Positions 50,577 through 58,668 are shown, counted from the first letter of the stretch. The stretch is 60,140 nt of DNA from JAILZP01 sp037444185 (GCA_037444185.1 JBBIMW010000011.1:1-60140), one strand, 5' to 3'. Notes: generated by a model not told the origin, from the sequence alone. Numbers and translations: made by a program.

Positions 50577-51662
50577 TCACAAAACCGATCTCACCCTGGC
50601 CGCCACTTCTTCGGCGGTTATGCCCATACCGGGTTTGTATAAGGTGAGCATATCCGCGGAACACCCATAAATGGCATCCTTTACCAAGCGCGCCATCTGG
50701 CCCTTGGCGGACTCAACCATAAGCAGGGCTTTAGCCTTGTTGGCCACATCCCTCAATTCCTTCTCGGGCAGCGGCCGAAGGGTGATGGGGCGGAAGTAGC
50801 CCACCTTCAGTCCGGCCTCCCTCAATTCCACGACAGCCTCTTTCACAGCCCTGGAAACCACTCCGTGGGACACCACCACCAGGTCGGACCGGTCAGCCGC
50901 CAAGCTGTCATACTCCGCCAATCCGGGGGCAATGGCGTTAAACTCCCTGGCCACGTTTTCCACCACTTCGTAAATTTCTTCCTCCACGTTGTACGTATTC
51001 CGGTAATGTCCGGGAGGCCTGTCCACTCCGGGAATTCCGGGCTTACCCACGTACCTCTCCGCAGGCGCCGGCTGAATGCCCTTCTCCTCGGGGTCGTACA
51101 TGGTCAGGGACTCCCTCATCTTGGCCTGGTAGCCATCACCCAGTATGAAGGTGGGGAATCGGTATTTCCACGCCACATTAAAGGCTTTGATGGTGTAGTC
51201 GAAAAGCTCCTGGTGATTGGCCGTGGAATAGACAATGCGAAAGCCTTCGCCATTGCCGCCGATGGTGGTCATGGTCACTTCTTGCTGGGAATATATCACA
51301 GTGGCGGTGGAGGGCCCTCCCCTCTGCATGATCACCACCACCATGGGAAGCCTCATGGCCTCCGCCATGGAAACAGGCTCCTGCATGAGGGTGTTGCCGG
51401 GTCCGGCGGTGGCGGTAAAGGACTTCTTACCGGCCATAACGCCTCCCACCGTGGTAAATCCGGCCGAAAGCTCGTCCTCGGTCTGGAGGAAATCCCTCCC
51501 GTACCTTGGCGCCAGCCTGGTCCAATAGTGCATGATTTCATTCTGCGGCGTAATGGGATAGCCGTACATTATATCGGCCCCGGCCGCCAGTGCCGCGTAT
51601 GCCACCACCTCGTTGCCAGTCATAAAGTAGCGCTTTTCTCCTTGAATCGGCTTTTCCGGCAT
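50577..51662 (-). CDS. korA: 2-oxoacid:ferredoxin oxidoreductase alpha subunit
   Basis: The product of about 361 residues has domain I (FMTGNEVVAYAALAAGADIM, YGYPITPQNEIMHYW), TEDELSAGFTTVGGVMAGKK, TATAGPGNTLMQEPVSMAEA and QRGGPSTATV, then domain II (LVVVSHGVVSRAVKEAV, GYFRPITLRPLP). I start at ATG 51662 with GGAGG 12 nt before it. 2-oxoglutarate is the most usual substrate for this subgroup, but branched-chain or other oxoacids cannot be excluded. Confidence 0.93.
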   Translation of the reverse strand: MPEKPIQGEKRYFMTGNEVVAYAALAAGADIMYGYPITPQNEIMHYWTRLAPRYGRDFLQTEDELSAGFTTVGGVMAGKKSFTATAGPGNTLMQEPVSMAEAMRLPMVVVIMQRGGPSTATVIYSQQEVTMTTIGGNGEGFRIVYSTANHQELFDYTIKAFNVAWKYRFPTFILGDGYQAKMRESLTMYDPEEKGIQPAPAERYVGKPGIPGVDRPPGHYRNTYNVEEEIYEVVENVAREFNAIAPGLAEYDSLAADRSDLVVVSHGVVSRAVKEAVVELREAGLKVGYFRPITLRPLPEKELRDVANKAKALLMVESAKGQMARLVKDAIYGCSADMLTLYKPGMGITAEEVAARVRSVL

Positions 51663-51723
51663 GTTGCGGGTACACCTCCTGTATATTCCGTCTCCTTTAA
51701 TTCCCAATTCCGTCCCCGTATCA

Positions 51724-52374
51724 TCACCACAGACTCCCCGGCATATAGCGCCTGATGGGCCACACCGGGTTCTCCATGCAATCTTCGGGCCCGATAACCA
51801 AAAACAGCTCCTCCACCACCGTAGTGGCCAGCACCGGCAGATTCAGGGCCGCCGCCGCCCCGGCCACAATCCTGGCCCCTTCCTGGACTATTTCGGCGGT
51901 GGTCTCATCCCCCAGGTGAGTGTTGTTCAACAGCATGTCCACCCTGCCCAATTCCCCGACATAGCTTATAATATCCCGCACCGAGCCGGTCATGGGCCGG
52001 GAGGCGTTGATCACTGCCACCACCTTAAGGTCCGGATCGCCGGCGGCCCCCTCCAGCAGGTTCAATGTCCGGGAGCCCGCCACGCCGTAGCCCACATCCA
52101 GCACAATATCACCGGGGCGCTTCAGCGCCCAGCGATTCTCCGCCCTCAGCACGTTTCCGGTCTCACCCAGCCCCACCATGTCTCTGGTTTCCCAGGCCAG
52201 AACCTGTATGCCGGCGGTCATCAACTCCTTTTTAATGGGCCGCAGGGTGTAACAAGGCTCCACAATATCCAGATCCACCAGCGTCACCGGCCGCCCCGCC
52301 CGGGACAGCGCCAACGCCCTGTTGACGGCCACTTCGCTCTTTCCGCTGGCATATTCTCCTACATATGCTTCCAC
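51724..52374 (-). CDS. P-loop protein leading the kor operon, unknown function
   Basis: The 216-residue protein has an N-terminal Walker A motif GEYASGKS (residues 6-13), then VTLVDLDIVEPCYTLRPIKK and IVLDVGYGVAGSRTLNL where SIMIBI/MinD-type ATPases carry their acidic switch residues. VVAVINASRPMTGSVRDII and LGRVDMLLNNTHLG follow. There is no Fe-S Cys cluster or membrane segment. GTG start after CGGGAG. It is the first gene of the unit, 61 nt before korA, so a role in assembling or regulating the oxidoreductase is inferred, not shown. Confidence 0.75.
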   Translation of the reverse strand: MEAYVGEYASGKSEVAVNRALALSRAGRPVTLVDLDIVEPCYTLRPIKKELMTAGIQVLAWETRDMVGLGETGNVLRAENRWALKRPGDIVLDVGYGVAGSRTLNLLEGAAGDPDLKVVAVINASRPMTGSVRDIISYVGELGRVDMLLNNTHLGDETTAEIVQEGARIVAGAAAALNLPVLATTVVEELFLVIGPEDCMENPVWPIRRYMPGSLW

Positions 52375-52489
52375 TATTCTCCCGTAAATATTAAAATCCG
52401 CCTCCCTAAACCATTGATTCTAAATATTGTTATCAATATTCAAGAAATTAAAAGACATTGATCCGCCGGCAAAATCCCGGGAAAACACT

Positions 52490-52526
52490 AAAAAACCGGG
52501 TGTCCATTGAAAAACAGCACCCGTTT
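52490..52526 (-). terminator. Terminator between bofA and the kor operon
   Basis: On the minus strand CGGGTG and CACCCG (52518-52523 with 52497-52502) enclose a 15-nt loop and are followed by GGTTTTTTAG. It separates the recR-bofA unit from the P-loop/kor unit. Confidence 0.65.
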
Positions 52527-52623
52527 CCACATAACAACATTATTATTAAGTATATTGCAAAAAAAAAGAGAAGTCAAATAATACTGTATACTGTGTGCAG
52601 CGCACATTATGCCTGCATTTCCA

Positions 52624-52899
52624 TCATCCCCGGGCAAAAAGATAATTCAGCACCACCAGCAGGATGGCCCCGGGAATCTGTAACACCCCCGCCGTAAAAA
52701 CAGTGGCGGGATTCAATGCGATGCGCATACCCACTTGCCCCAGCACTACATTTAGCAACAGCAACGTGACCGTCCCCACCGCGGCATAGCCGGCCAGCCT
52801 TAACAGCCACCTCAGCGGCCTGGCCAGAAAGGCCGCCGCCACGAAAATGCCGCACAGCCCGGCCAAAAACAGAAAAGCATATTTCCACTCCACCGCCAT
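52624..52899 (-). CDS. bofA: Pro-sigma-K processing inhibitor BofA family protein
   Basis: BofA holds the intramembrane protease SpoIVFB inactive in the outer forespore membrane until the forespore signal arrives. The product of about 91 residues is membrane-embedded and ends with the family segment GMRIALNPATVFTAGVLQIPGAILLVVLNY (quoted for its ends GMRIALNP and QIPGAILLVVLNYL). It lies directly after recR as in B. subtilis. Start ATG 52899 after AAGGAG; a GTG six bases on is possible. Confidence 0.9.
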   Translation of the reverse strand: MAVEWKYAFLFLAGLCGIFVAAAFLARPLRWLLRLAGYAAVGTVTLLLLNVVLGQVGMRIALNPATVFTAGVLQIPGAILLVVLNYLFARG

Positions 52900-52972
52900 C
52901 ATCTCCTTCGGCGAGGTTGTCCATGGGTTCAATAAATTGAATATGCCCATGGGTGGTAAAATATGCCTGGGT

Positions 52973-53572
52973 TTATTCCAGCAAGTGACGGCCTTCCAGG
53001 GCCTTGGAAAGGGTAATCTCGTCTGTGTACTCCAGGCTCGCCCCCACCGGAAGACCGTGGGCCAGCCTCGTCACCCTGATGCCGGAAGGTTTTATCAGCC
53101 GCGCCAGGTAAAGGGCGGTGGCGTCACCCTCAACATTGGGGTTGGTAGCCAGTATCACTTCCCTGACATTGTTTCCGGCCAGCCTCTCCAGCAGCTCCCT
53201 GACCGTCAGGTCGCCGGGACCCACGCCTCCCATGGGGGAAATGGCACCGTGCAGCACGTGATAAACCCCCTTGAACATCCTGGATTTCTCCATGGCAATG
53301 ACGTCCCTTGGCTGTTCCACCACACACAGCATTTCCGTGTTTCTCCCGGGGTCCCGGCAAACGGCGCAAGGGTCCCGGTCTGTAAGGTCGCAGCACTGCG
53401 AACAGCGGCGGATGTTTTCCCTGGCCTCCACCAGTGCCCGGGCAAATCTGCGGACAGCCTCGGTGGGCTCGTTCAGAATATAAAAAGCCAGCCGCTGGGC
53501 GGTCTTGGGCCCGATGCCCGGCAGTCTGGCAAATTCTTCAACCAGCCGGACAATGGGCCCGGCACCTTTCAT
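52973..53572 (-). CDS. recR: Recombination protein RecR
   Basis: RecR works with RecO and RecF to load RecA at gaps. The 199-residue product has the helix-hairpin-helix LARLPGIGPKTAQRLA-like segment (FARLPGIGPKTAQRLAFYIL), the zinc finger CSQCCDLTDRDPCAVC and the Toprim domain (LCVVEQPRDVIAMEKS, ATNPNVEGDATALYLAR). I prefer ATG 53572; a GTG at 53581 is the alternative. Confidence 0.96.
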   Translation of the reverse strand: MKGAGPIVRLVEEFARLPGIGPKTAQRLAFYILNEPTEAVRRFARALVEARENIRRCSQCCDLTDRDPCAVCRDPGRNTEMLCVVEQPRDVIAMEKSRMFKGVYHVLHGAISPMGGVGPGDLTVRELLERLAGNNVREVILATNPNVEGDATALYLARLIKPSGIRVTRLAHGLPVGASLEYTDEITLSKALEGRHLLE

Positions 53573-53599
53573 CCCCTTCACTCCCCCGATAAACTGTTT

Positions 53600-53917
53600 T
53601 CACGTCAATCCGGGAATATTCAGCCCCCCGGTCAACTTCCCCATCTCCCTGTTCACCATTTCCCTGGACTGGCTCAATGCGCCGTTCACTGCGGTAAGCA
53701 CCAGGTCCTGCAACATTTCCACATCCCCCGGGTCCGCCGCCTCGGGCTTTATTTCGATGGCAACAATTTCCTGCCTGCCGTTGGCCACCACCTTCACTAC
53801 ACCGCCGCCAGCGGTGCTTTCCACCGTGCGGCCGCCCAGTTCCTCCTGCAGCCTGGCCATATCCGCCTGCATTTTCTGCACCTGCTTCATCATCTTTTGC
53901 ATATTGCCGCCAAACAT
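53600..53917 (-). CDS. ebfC: Nucleoid-associated protein YbaB/EbfC
   Basis: The 105-residue protein belongs to the YbaB/EbfC family of small DNA-binding dimers. It shows MFGGNMQKMMKQVQKMQADM, GGVVKVVANGRQEIVAIEI and DVEMLQDLVLTAVNGAL. It lies between dnaX and recR, the near-universal order. Start ATG 53917, with GGGAGG before it, is preferred over an upstream ATG at 53932. Confidence 0.94.
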   Translation of the reverse strand: MFGGNMQKMMKQVQKMQADMARLQEELGGRTVESTAGGGVVKVVANGRQEIVAIEIKPEAADPGDVEMLQDLVLTAVNGALSQSREMVNREMGKLTGGLNIPGLT

Positions 53918-53961
53918 GTCGAAACCTCCCATCTATTATTCCATGCACCCATCCTGCCTTC

Positions 53962-54008
53962 TGTCTCCCGACAGATCCCCACACCGCCCGGGGCGGCGCC
54001 ATCAAAAA
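53962..54008. repeat. GC-rich dispersed repeat (GCCCGGGGCGGCGCCA type) between dnaX and ebfC
   Basis: TCTGTCTCCCGACAGA is followed by CCCACACCGCCCGGGGCGGC and GCCATCAAAAAA. This repeats the order seen on the opposite strand at 24661-24730, with a shorter copy at 26432-26466. Both parts are self-complementary. It lies within the dnaX operon, so it will be transcribed. Confidence 0.6.
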
Positions 54009-54040
54009 AGAAAATATCCATAAAAAGAATACAGCCCGGA

Positions 54041-55882
54041 CTATATGTTATCCTCCCATGATTCAAACCCCTCCATATTTTCCAGAGGAACATCCCCGCC
54101 CCTGCCGAACAGTGCGTCAACATCGACGGACCGGACCGCCTTCTTTTGCTGTCTGGTCTTCTTCGGGGGCTTCCGCTCCGAGATCACCAGCCGCAGGCGC
54201 AGGTCCACCTGACATACCGATTTTATTACTTCGGACAGTTCCCTGCGGCTGTCTTCATTGTCCAGTATACCCAGAGCCAGCGGCGCATAGGACACGGAAT
54301 TGGGGAAAGCCACGGTCAGCGTATTCCCCTCCATCTCCAAAGGCCAGCCCCTACCTTGAACAAGGTGGACAGCTGCATGGGGACACGCCTTGCCGGCCAC
54401 CTCCATTATGTCGGCCCATCGGCTGTTTATCTTATCCAGCAAAAGGCCGGGCTTCGGTAAATTTGCGGGCGGCGCCGGCGCAGCCCGGTCCAGCTCTCCG
54501 GCAAGGGCCGCTTCCGGCGCAGCGGACCATTCTCCGGCTTTAGCCCTTTCATTATGTGCAGGAATAATTTTCGACACCCCGGAAACGTCACGGTCTTCCC
54601 GTTCACTGACATTATATGCGGCTTTGTCCCTTCCCTCCCCGGCCGGATAAGTCACCGGAGGAATCCCTCCGAATCCCTCCTTCACAGTCTCCGGGAGGCC
54701 GGAGGAAACCGGCGCTGGCCGGACTGCAGGGCCTGGCCCTCCATATTTGCTGACGGGCGCCAGGCGGGATATCATGGCTTCCAGTTCCCGCACCCTGGCC
54801 GCCAGCTCCGCCAGATGGCCCTCCACCTCCCGGCCGGCACCCGCCCCCATTACCCTGGCAGCCCGCACCACGGCCACCTCAAGAAGCACCTGGGGCTGAG
54901 TGCTCCAGCGCATTTCCTGCTCAGTCCTGGCCAGCAGGTGCATGACTAGGGAAAGCCTGTCCACTTCATTGCCCCGGGGGTCCGGCCGGACCGTCCAATC
55001 AAGCAGAATGCTTCGCAAACGGGCATTCAGGTCCTTTAAGAAAACCCTCACATCCTTGCCCAAACCGGCCACCTCACCCACCAGCTCCAGCACGTCCCCC
55101 GGGCGGCCGTCCATAATCCCCCGGGCCGCCCTGTCCAGCAGGTCTTCCCGGACGGTGCCCAGTATGCCGTGTATTTCATCCGCCCCGATGGCGCTGCCAC
55201 CATATGCCGCGGCCTGGTCCAGAATACTGAGGCCGTCCCTCACTCCGCCCTCGGCGGCCTTCACAATCAATTTCAGGGCCGCCCGGTCTATGGCTATCCC
55301 CGCCTTTTCAGCCACCATCTCCAGATGTTCCAGCATCTTCATGTCCCCAATGCGGTGAAAATCAAATCTCTGGCACCGGGAAAGTATGGTCGGGGGCAGC
55401 CGGTGGGGCTCGGTGGTGGCCAGTATAAACATGGCGTGGGCCGGGGGCTCCTCCAGCGTTTTCAGCAGGGCGTTGAAGGCCTCATTGGTGAGCATATGCA
55501 CCTCATCAACAATAAATACCCTGACTTTTACCGAGGAAGGGGCAAACCGGACTTTTTCCCTGAGTTCCCTCACCTCGTCTATGCCCCGGTTGGAGGCGGC
55601 GTCAATTTCGGTCACGTCCATGGAGATCCCTGTGTCTATCTCCCGGCAAACATCACACCGGCCGCAGGGCTCCCCCCCTTCGCTCCGCAGGCAATTGGCC
55701 GCCTTGGCCAGTATCCTGGCCACACTGGTCTTGCCCGTTCCCCGGGGGCCGCAAAACAAATAAGCGTGGGAAAGCCTGCCGCTTTTCAGGGCGTTTTGCA
55801 GAGTGCGGACAACGTGTTCCTGGCCCGCCACCTCCCCGAAAGCGCGGGGCCGCCACTCCCTGTAAAGAGCCAGATATGCCAT
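54041..55882 (-). CDS. dnaX: DNA polymerase III gamma/tau subunit
   Basis: DnaX is the motor of the clamp loader. The 613-residue product has the AAA+ domain (Walker A FCGPRGTGKTSVARILAKA in part, zinc module CLRSEGGEPCGRCDVC, Walker B VFIVDEVHMLTNEAFNALLK, sensor LSRCQRFDFHRI), the collar domain, a low-complexity linker (about residues 370-480) and a C-terminal tau-like region (NSRWADIMEVAGKACPHAA, LTVAFPNSVSYAPLAL). I saw no obvious programmed frameshift site. It starts the dnaX-ebfC-recR-bofA unit. Confidence 0.95.
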   Translation of the reverse strand: MAYLALYREWRPRAFGEVAGQEHVVRTLQNALKSGRLSHAYLFCGPRGTGKTSVARILAKAANCLRSEGGEPCGRCDVCREIDTGISMDVTEIDAASNRGIDEVRELREKVRFAPSSVKVRVFIVDEVHMLTNEAFNALLKTLEEPPAHAMFILATTEPHRLPPTILSRCQRFDFHRIGDMKMLEHLEMVAEKAGIAIDRAALKLIVKAAEGGVRDGLSILDQAAAYGGSAIGADEIHGILGTVREDLLDRAARGIMDGRPGDVLELVGEVAGLGKDVRVFLKDLNARLRSILLDWTVRPDPRGNEVDRLSLVMHLLARTEQEMRWSTQPQVLLEVAVVRAARVMGAGAGREVEGHLAELAARVRELEAMISRLAPVSKYGGPGPAVRPAPVSSGLPETVKEGFGGIPPVTYPAGEGRDKAAYNVSEREDRDVSGVSKIIPAHNERAKAGEWSAAPEAALAGELDRAAPAPPANLPKPGLLLDKINSRWADIMEVAGKACPHAAVHLVQGRGWPLEMEGNTLTVAFPNSVSYAPLALGILDNEDSRRELSEVIKSVCQVDLRLRLVISERKPPKKTRQQKKAVRSVDVDALFGRGGDVPLENMEGFESWEDNI

Positions 55883-55918
55883 TCAAACACCCCCGTTTGC
55901 ATCGAAGGACTGACCCCG

Positions 55919-55965
55919 CATTCTGTCGGAAGACAGAATGGGCTGAACGGGATATTTTTATCTTA
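55919..55965. repeat. CATTCTGTC-type repeat upstream of dnaX
   Basis: CATTCTGTC (55919-55927) and GACAGAATG (55932-55940) form a perfect 9-bp hairpin with a GGAA loop. GGGCTGAACGGGATATTTTTATCTT follows in the same order as at 10244. It lies 36 nt before the dnaX start. Confidence 0.65.
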
Positions 55966-56021
55966 GTTTTCTATACAGAGAAGTTATTTCCTTTTAACAG
56001 CCGGATAATTTCCCGCAGTAA

Positions 56022-56207
56022 CAAGAAAAGCGATTTCATCGCCTAATAGCTGAAAAAAGTATCGCTTTTCTTGTTCGCTAGGGGCTGCCGCCCCTTCGAC
56101 GGACGCTGCGCGTCCTGAGCGCCCCGCAATCGTAAGGGGGCGCGCCCCCTTACAAACCCCCATGTATAGAAAACTTATCCACAAATAATAATGCAAGCAT
56201 AGTTTCC
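56022..56207. repeat. 186-bp structured dispersed repeat, copy 2, with DnaA box
   Basis: The copy is colinear with 11803-11988. Here all stems are perfect: AAGAAAAGCGAT/ATCGCTTTTCTT (12 bp), GGGGC/GCCCC, GGACGC/GCGTCC and a full 22-bp palindrome built on GTAAGGGGGCGC, whereas copy 1 has single mismatches in three of them. A perfect DnaA box TTATCCACA lies at 56175-56183. The element lies between the SRP RNA and dnaX. Confidence 0.85.
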
Positions 56208-56215
56208 AATATAGA

Positions 56216-56240
56216 AGAAAAACCGCCCTGGCGGGCGGCT
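56216..56240 (-). terminator. Terminator-like hairpin between the SRP RNA and dnaX
   Basis: On the minus strand CCGCCC / GGGCGG with a 4-nt GCCA loop is followed by TTTTT. It is a second barrier after the SRP RNA terminator. Confidence 0.6.
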
Positions 56241-56278
56241 GGGATCCAGTAGTCCGCGGTCAGAATTCAGTGGTCAGT

Positions 56279-56332
56279 AACTTCGGTACCGGTCACCTGA
56301 GTTATTCATCCTGTCTCCCGGCAGGACAAGGA
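56279..56332. repeat. AACTTxGGTACC-type palindromic repeat
   Basis: AACTTCGGTACCGGTCACCT is followed by GAGTTATT. This is an imperfect version of the hairpins at 36635 and 48768. A short CCTGTCTCCCGGCAGG palindrome follows, similar to the CTGTC/GACAG parts of other repeats. Confidence 0.5.
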
Positions 56333-56355
56333 AACAAAAAAAGCCGCCTGCGGCT
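56333..56355 (-). terminator. Terminator of the SRP RNA
   Basis: On the minus strand AGCCGCAGGCGGCT forms a short GC stem followed by TTTTTTTG, 16 nt after the RNA 3' end. Confidence 0.8.
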
Positions 56356-56370
56356 CGACAAAAATTTAAG

Positions 56371-56637
56371 GCCGTGCACCCGCCTTTGAACAATAACTTC
56401 CGGGCGTTACCCCGGCAGGTGGCTCAGGCCAGGCGCCCTTGCGGCACCCGCAGCGCCTCCCTTAGTGCTGCTTCCGTCAGGACCTGACACGGTTCAGGAG
56501 TCTCCGTCGCGCAAGACCCGGCCGTCAACACCCCTTACAGGGGCCGGACCCCACAAGTCAAGCCCGGGGGCGGGAATTCGACCCCGCTATAGCGGTTTGC
56601 GGGTTCAGGGCACCGCCAGCTCCCCATCTAGCACGGC
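56371..56637 (-). ncRNA. scr: Large (Bacillus-type) signal recognition particle RNA
   Basis: The SRP RNA binds Ffh and directs membrane protein targeting. On the minus strand GTCAGGTCCTGACGGAAGCA followed by GCACTAAG is the invariant domain IV hairpin with the GGAA loop. The 5' end GCCGTGC and the 3' end GTGCACGGC pair to close the molecule. The Alu-like 5' part (GGTGCCCTGAACCCGC, CCGCTATAGCGGGG) shows that it is the large form of about 267 nt. It lies between tRNA-Ser and dnaX as in B. subtilis. Confidence 0.95.
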
Positions 56638-56663
56638 CAATGTATAAAAGCTTATAAAATCAC

Positions 56664-56753
56664 TGGCGGAGAGAGCGAGATTCGAACTCGCGAAACGGTT
56701 CCCCGTTCACACGCTCTCCAGGCGTGCGCCTTCATCCACTCGGCCATCTCTCC
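56664..56753 (-). tRNA. tRNA-Ser (anticodon GGA)
   Basis: On the minus strand the 90-nt gene begins GGAGAGATGGCCGAGTGG. It has an anticodon stem-loop ACGCCTGGAGAGCGT with GGA in the CTGGAGA loop, a long class II variable arm (GAACGGGGAACCGTTTC), the TTCGAATC T-loop and an encoded CCA end. It reads UCC/UCU codons and precedes the SRP RNA. Confidence 0.96.
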
Positions 56754-56992
56754 GTGGAATCACACGTTAAAGCGTTTTTGCTCCGGCAATTATTTATTAT
56801 ACACCGATTTTCCGCCGGCTGCAAGTTTTTTGGCCGTTATACAATGCTTTTTTATCCGGCCGGCCGCACTGCATGGCTTTCTTTCAGAATGCCCGCGGTT
56901 TTGTTTGATTTACTGTTTTCCCTGCTTTATGATGTTAATGATAAGTATGCTTACAATTGCCGGGGACCAATTCCAGGAAAGGGGCGGGTACT

Positions 56993-57769
56993 TTGCGGCG
57001 GGACCGGCTGCAGGCCTTCCGGGCCTGGTTTGAAGAATACGTAAAGGGCTTTTACAGCGAAGACCCCGTTTCCCGGACGGGGATCGCTTTAAAAGAGGGT
57101 CACACCCGTAGGGTTTGTGAAAATATTGTCCGCATCGGAGCTTCCATCAGCCTGGGGGAAGAGGACCTAATCCTGGCCGAAACCATTGCCCTGCTCCACG
57201 ATGTGGGGCGTTTCGGCCAATTTGCCCTCTACCGCACATTCAACGACCGGCGCACCGAAAACCACGCCCTGCTGGGACTGAGGGAGCTGAACCGGGCCGG
57301 AGTCCTTTCCTCCCTCGGGGAAGAGGAAAGAGAAATAGTGGCCGGGGCCATAGAATGTCACAACATGGTGGAGCTGCCCCCGGATTTGCCAGGGCGGCGG
57401 CTGCTGTTCTCCCGGCTGATCAGGGACGCCGACAAGCTGGACATACTGGAGATGTCGGCCTCGGAGTCAGACCGGCCGGTGATGAATGCATTTCTCCCGG
57501 ACACCCCGGGGTGCTCGCCGGCCCTGCTGGAAGATCTATTGAGCGGGAGGCGGTGCCACTACGATCAGGTGAAAAACTCCAACGACAGAAAACTTTTGCT
57601 GATTTCCTGGGTTTATGACATCAACTTTGCACACACCTTTGCCGAGATCAAGCAGCGGGGACTTATAAACAAAATAATGGACAGCCTGCCCGGCGGCAAA
57701 GACATCCTGGCGGTCCGCCGGCACGTGGAAAAATGTCTGAATAATAATTCCCTCGCTAAAACATTGTAA
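56993..57769 (+). CDS. HD-domain phosphohydrolase, translationally coupled to a Dam-like methylase
   Basis: The product of about 258 residues has an HD domain: GHTRRVCENIVRIG, the HD pair in IALLHDVGRFGQF, ENHALLGLRELN, ECHN and RLIRDADKLDILEM. Such proteins hydrolyse nucleotides or second messengers; the substrate here is unknown. I start at TTG 56993, after GGAAAGGGGCGG; no ATG gives a better start. Its stop overlaps the methylase start (TAATG). It reads away from the tRNA/SRP unit. Confidence 0.85.
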   Translation: MRRDRLQAFRAWFEEYVKGFYSEDPVSRTGIALKEGHTRRVCENIVRIGASISLGEEDLILAETIALLHDVGRFGQFALYRTFNDRRTENHALLGLRELNRAGVLSSLGEEEREIVAGAIECHNMVELPPDLPGRRLLFSRLIRDADKLDILEMSASESDRPVMNAFLPDTPGCSPALLEDLLSGRRCHYDQVKNSNDRKLLLISWVYDINFAHTFAEIKQRGLINKIMDSLPGGKDILAVRRHVEKCLNNNSLAKTL

Positions 57770-58668
57770 TGGTGATTTACATGACATTTATACCTTATGG
57801 CAATAATAAGCACGCTTCAATACGCCCGCCGATCAAGTGGGCCGGGGGTAAAGGACAGCTTATTCCGCAGTTTGAGCAGCTTTTCCCCGGGCGAATCGAC
57901 TGTTTGGCGGAGCCTTTTTTTGGCGGCGGGGCTGTTTTTTTTCACCTCCTCCCCCGCCAAGCGGTTTTGCTTGACACCAACAAAGAATTGATCAATTTTT
58001 ATCTGGTGGTGAGAAACAATCTGGAATCCTTGCTGCTGGACCTGCGCCGCCATCAGAACACGGCGGAGTATTATTATCGGCTGCGGGCCCTTGAGCCGGA
58101 CTCCATTGACGATGTTCAGCGCGCATCAAGGTTTCTTTACCTGAACAAGACAGGCTATAACGGCCTGTGGAGGGTTAACAGCAAAGGCCGGCACAATGTA
58201 CCCTACGGCAGGTATAAGAACCCCAAAATTTTGGATGAGGAAAGCCTGAGAAAAGTCAGTGCAGTTTTACAGGGCACCGAAATAATGTGCGCGGACTTTT
58301 CCCACATCCTCGACATTGCGCGGCCGGGAATGTTTATATACATGGATCCCCCTTATCATCCATTGTCCGATACCGCAAAATTCACAAGCTATACGGCCGA
58401 GTCTTTCAGAGAGAAAGACCAAAGCCGGCTGGCGGGCGTTTTTCAGGAACTGGACCGGCGGGGATGTTTGGTGATGCTAAGCAATTCAGATAGCGTCTTC
58501 ATCCGGGAACTTTATGCCGAATACAACATCACAGTGGTTACGGCCAAACGTAATATAAACTGCCGGCCGGAAGGCCGGAATCCAATCACGGAACTGGTAA
58601 TTAGAAATTACGGGACAGCCCAGCGCCGCCGGAGGGACGGCGGCGCTGGGCTGTCCCCGATAAAATAG
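57769..58668 (+). CDS. Dam-like DNA adenine-N6 methyltransferase, apparently orphan
   Basis: The 299-residue product shows FxGxG motif I (AEPFFGGGAVFFHLL), the N-terminal PPIKWAGGKGQLIPQ typical of the Dam/MT-D12 family, the FLYLNKTGYNGLWRVN region and the catalytic DPPY (MFIYMDPPYHPL). It would methylate adenine, possibly in GATC-like sites. No restriction gene is beside it. The last ~17 residues after NPITELVIRNY come from a 19-bp hairpin repeat that seems to have replaced the normal end. The start could also be ATG 57781; no strong ribosome-binding site is seen. Confidence 0.88.
   Translation: MVIYMTFIPYGNNKHASIRPPIKWAGGKGQLIPQFEQLFPGRIDCLAEPFFGGGAVFFHLLPRQAVLLDTNKELINFYLVVRNNLESLLLDLRRHQNTAEYYYRLRALEPDSIDDVQRASRFLYLNKTGYNGLWRVNSKGRHNVPYGRYKNPKILDEESLRKVSAVLQGTEIMCADFSHILDIARPGMFIYMDPPYHPLSDTAKFTSYTAESFREKDQSRLAGVFQELDRRGCLVMLSNSDSVFIRELYAEYNITVVTAKRNINCRPEGRNPITELVIRNYGTAQRRRRDGGAGLSPIK
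58612..58657. repeat. Perfect 19-bp inverted repeat inside the 3' end of the methylase gene
   Basis: GGGACAGCCCAGCGCCGCC (58612-58630) and its exact complement (58639-58657) enclose an 8-nt loop. The coding frame runs through it and stops 9 nt later. In Dam-family proteins the conserved end is just before this point, so the element looks inserted. It could also act as the 3' mRNA hairpin. Confidence 0.75.
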
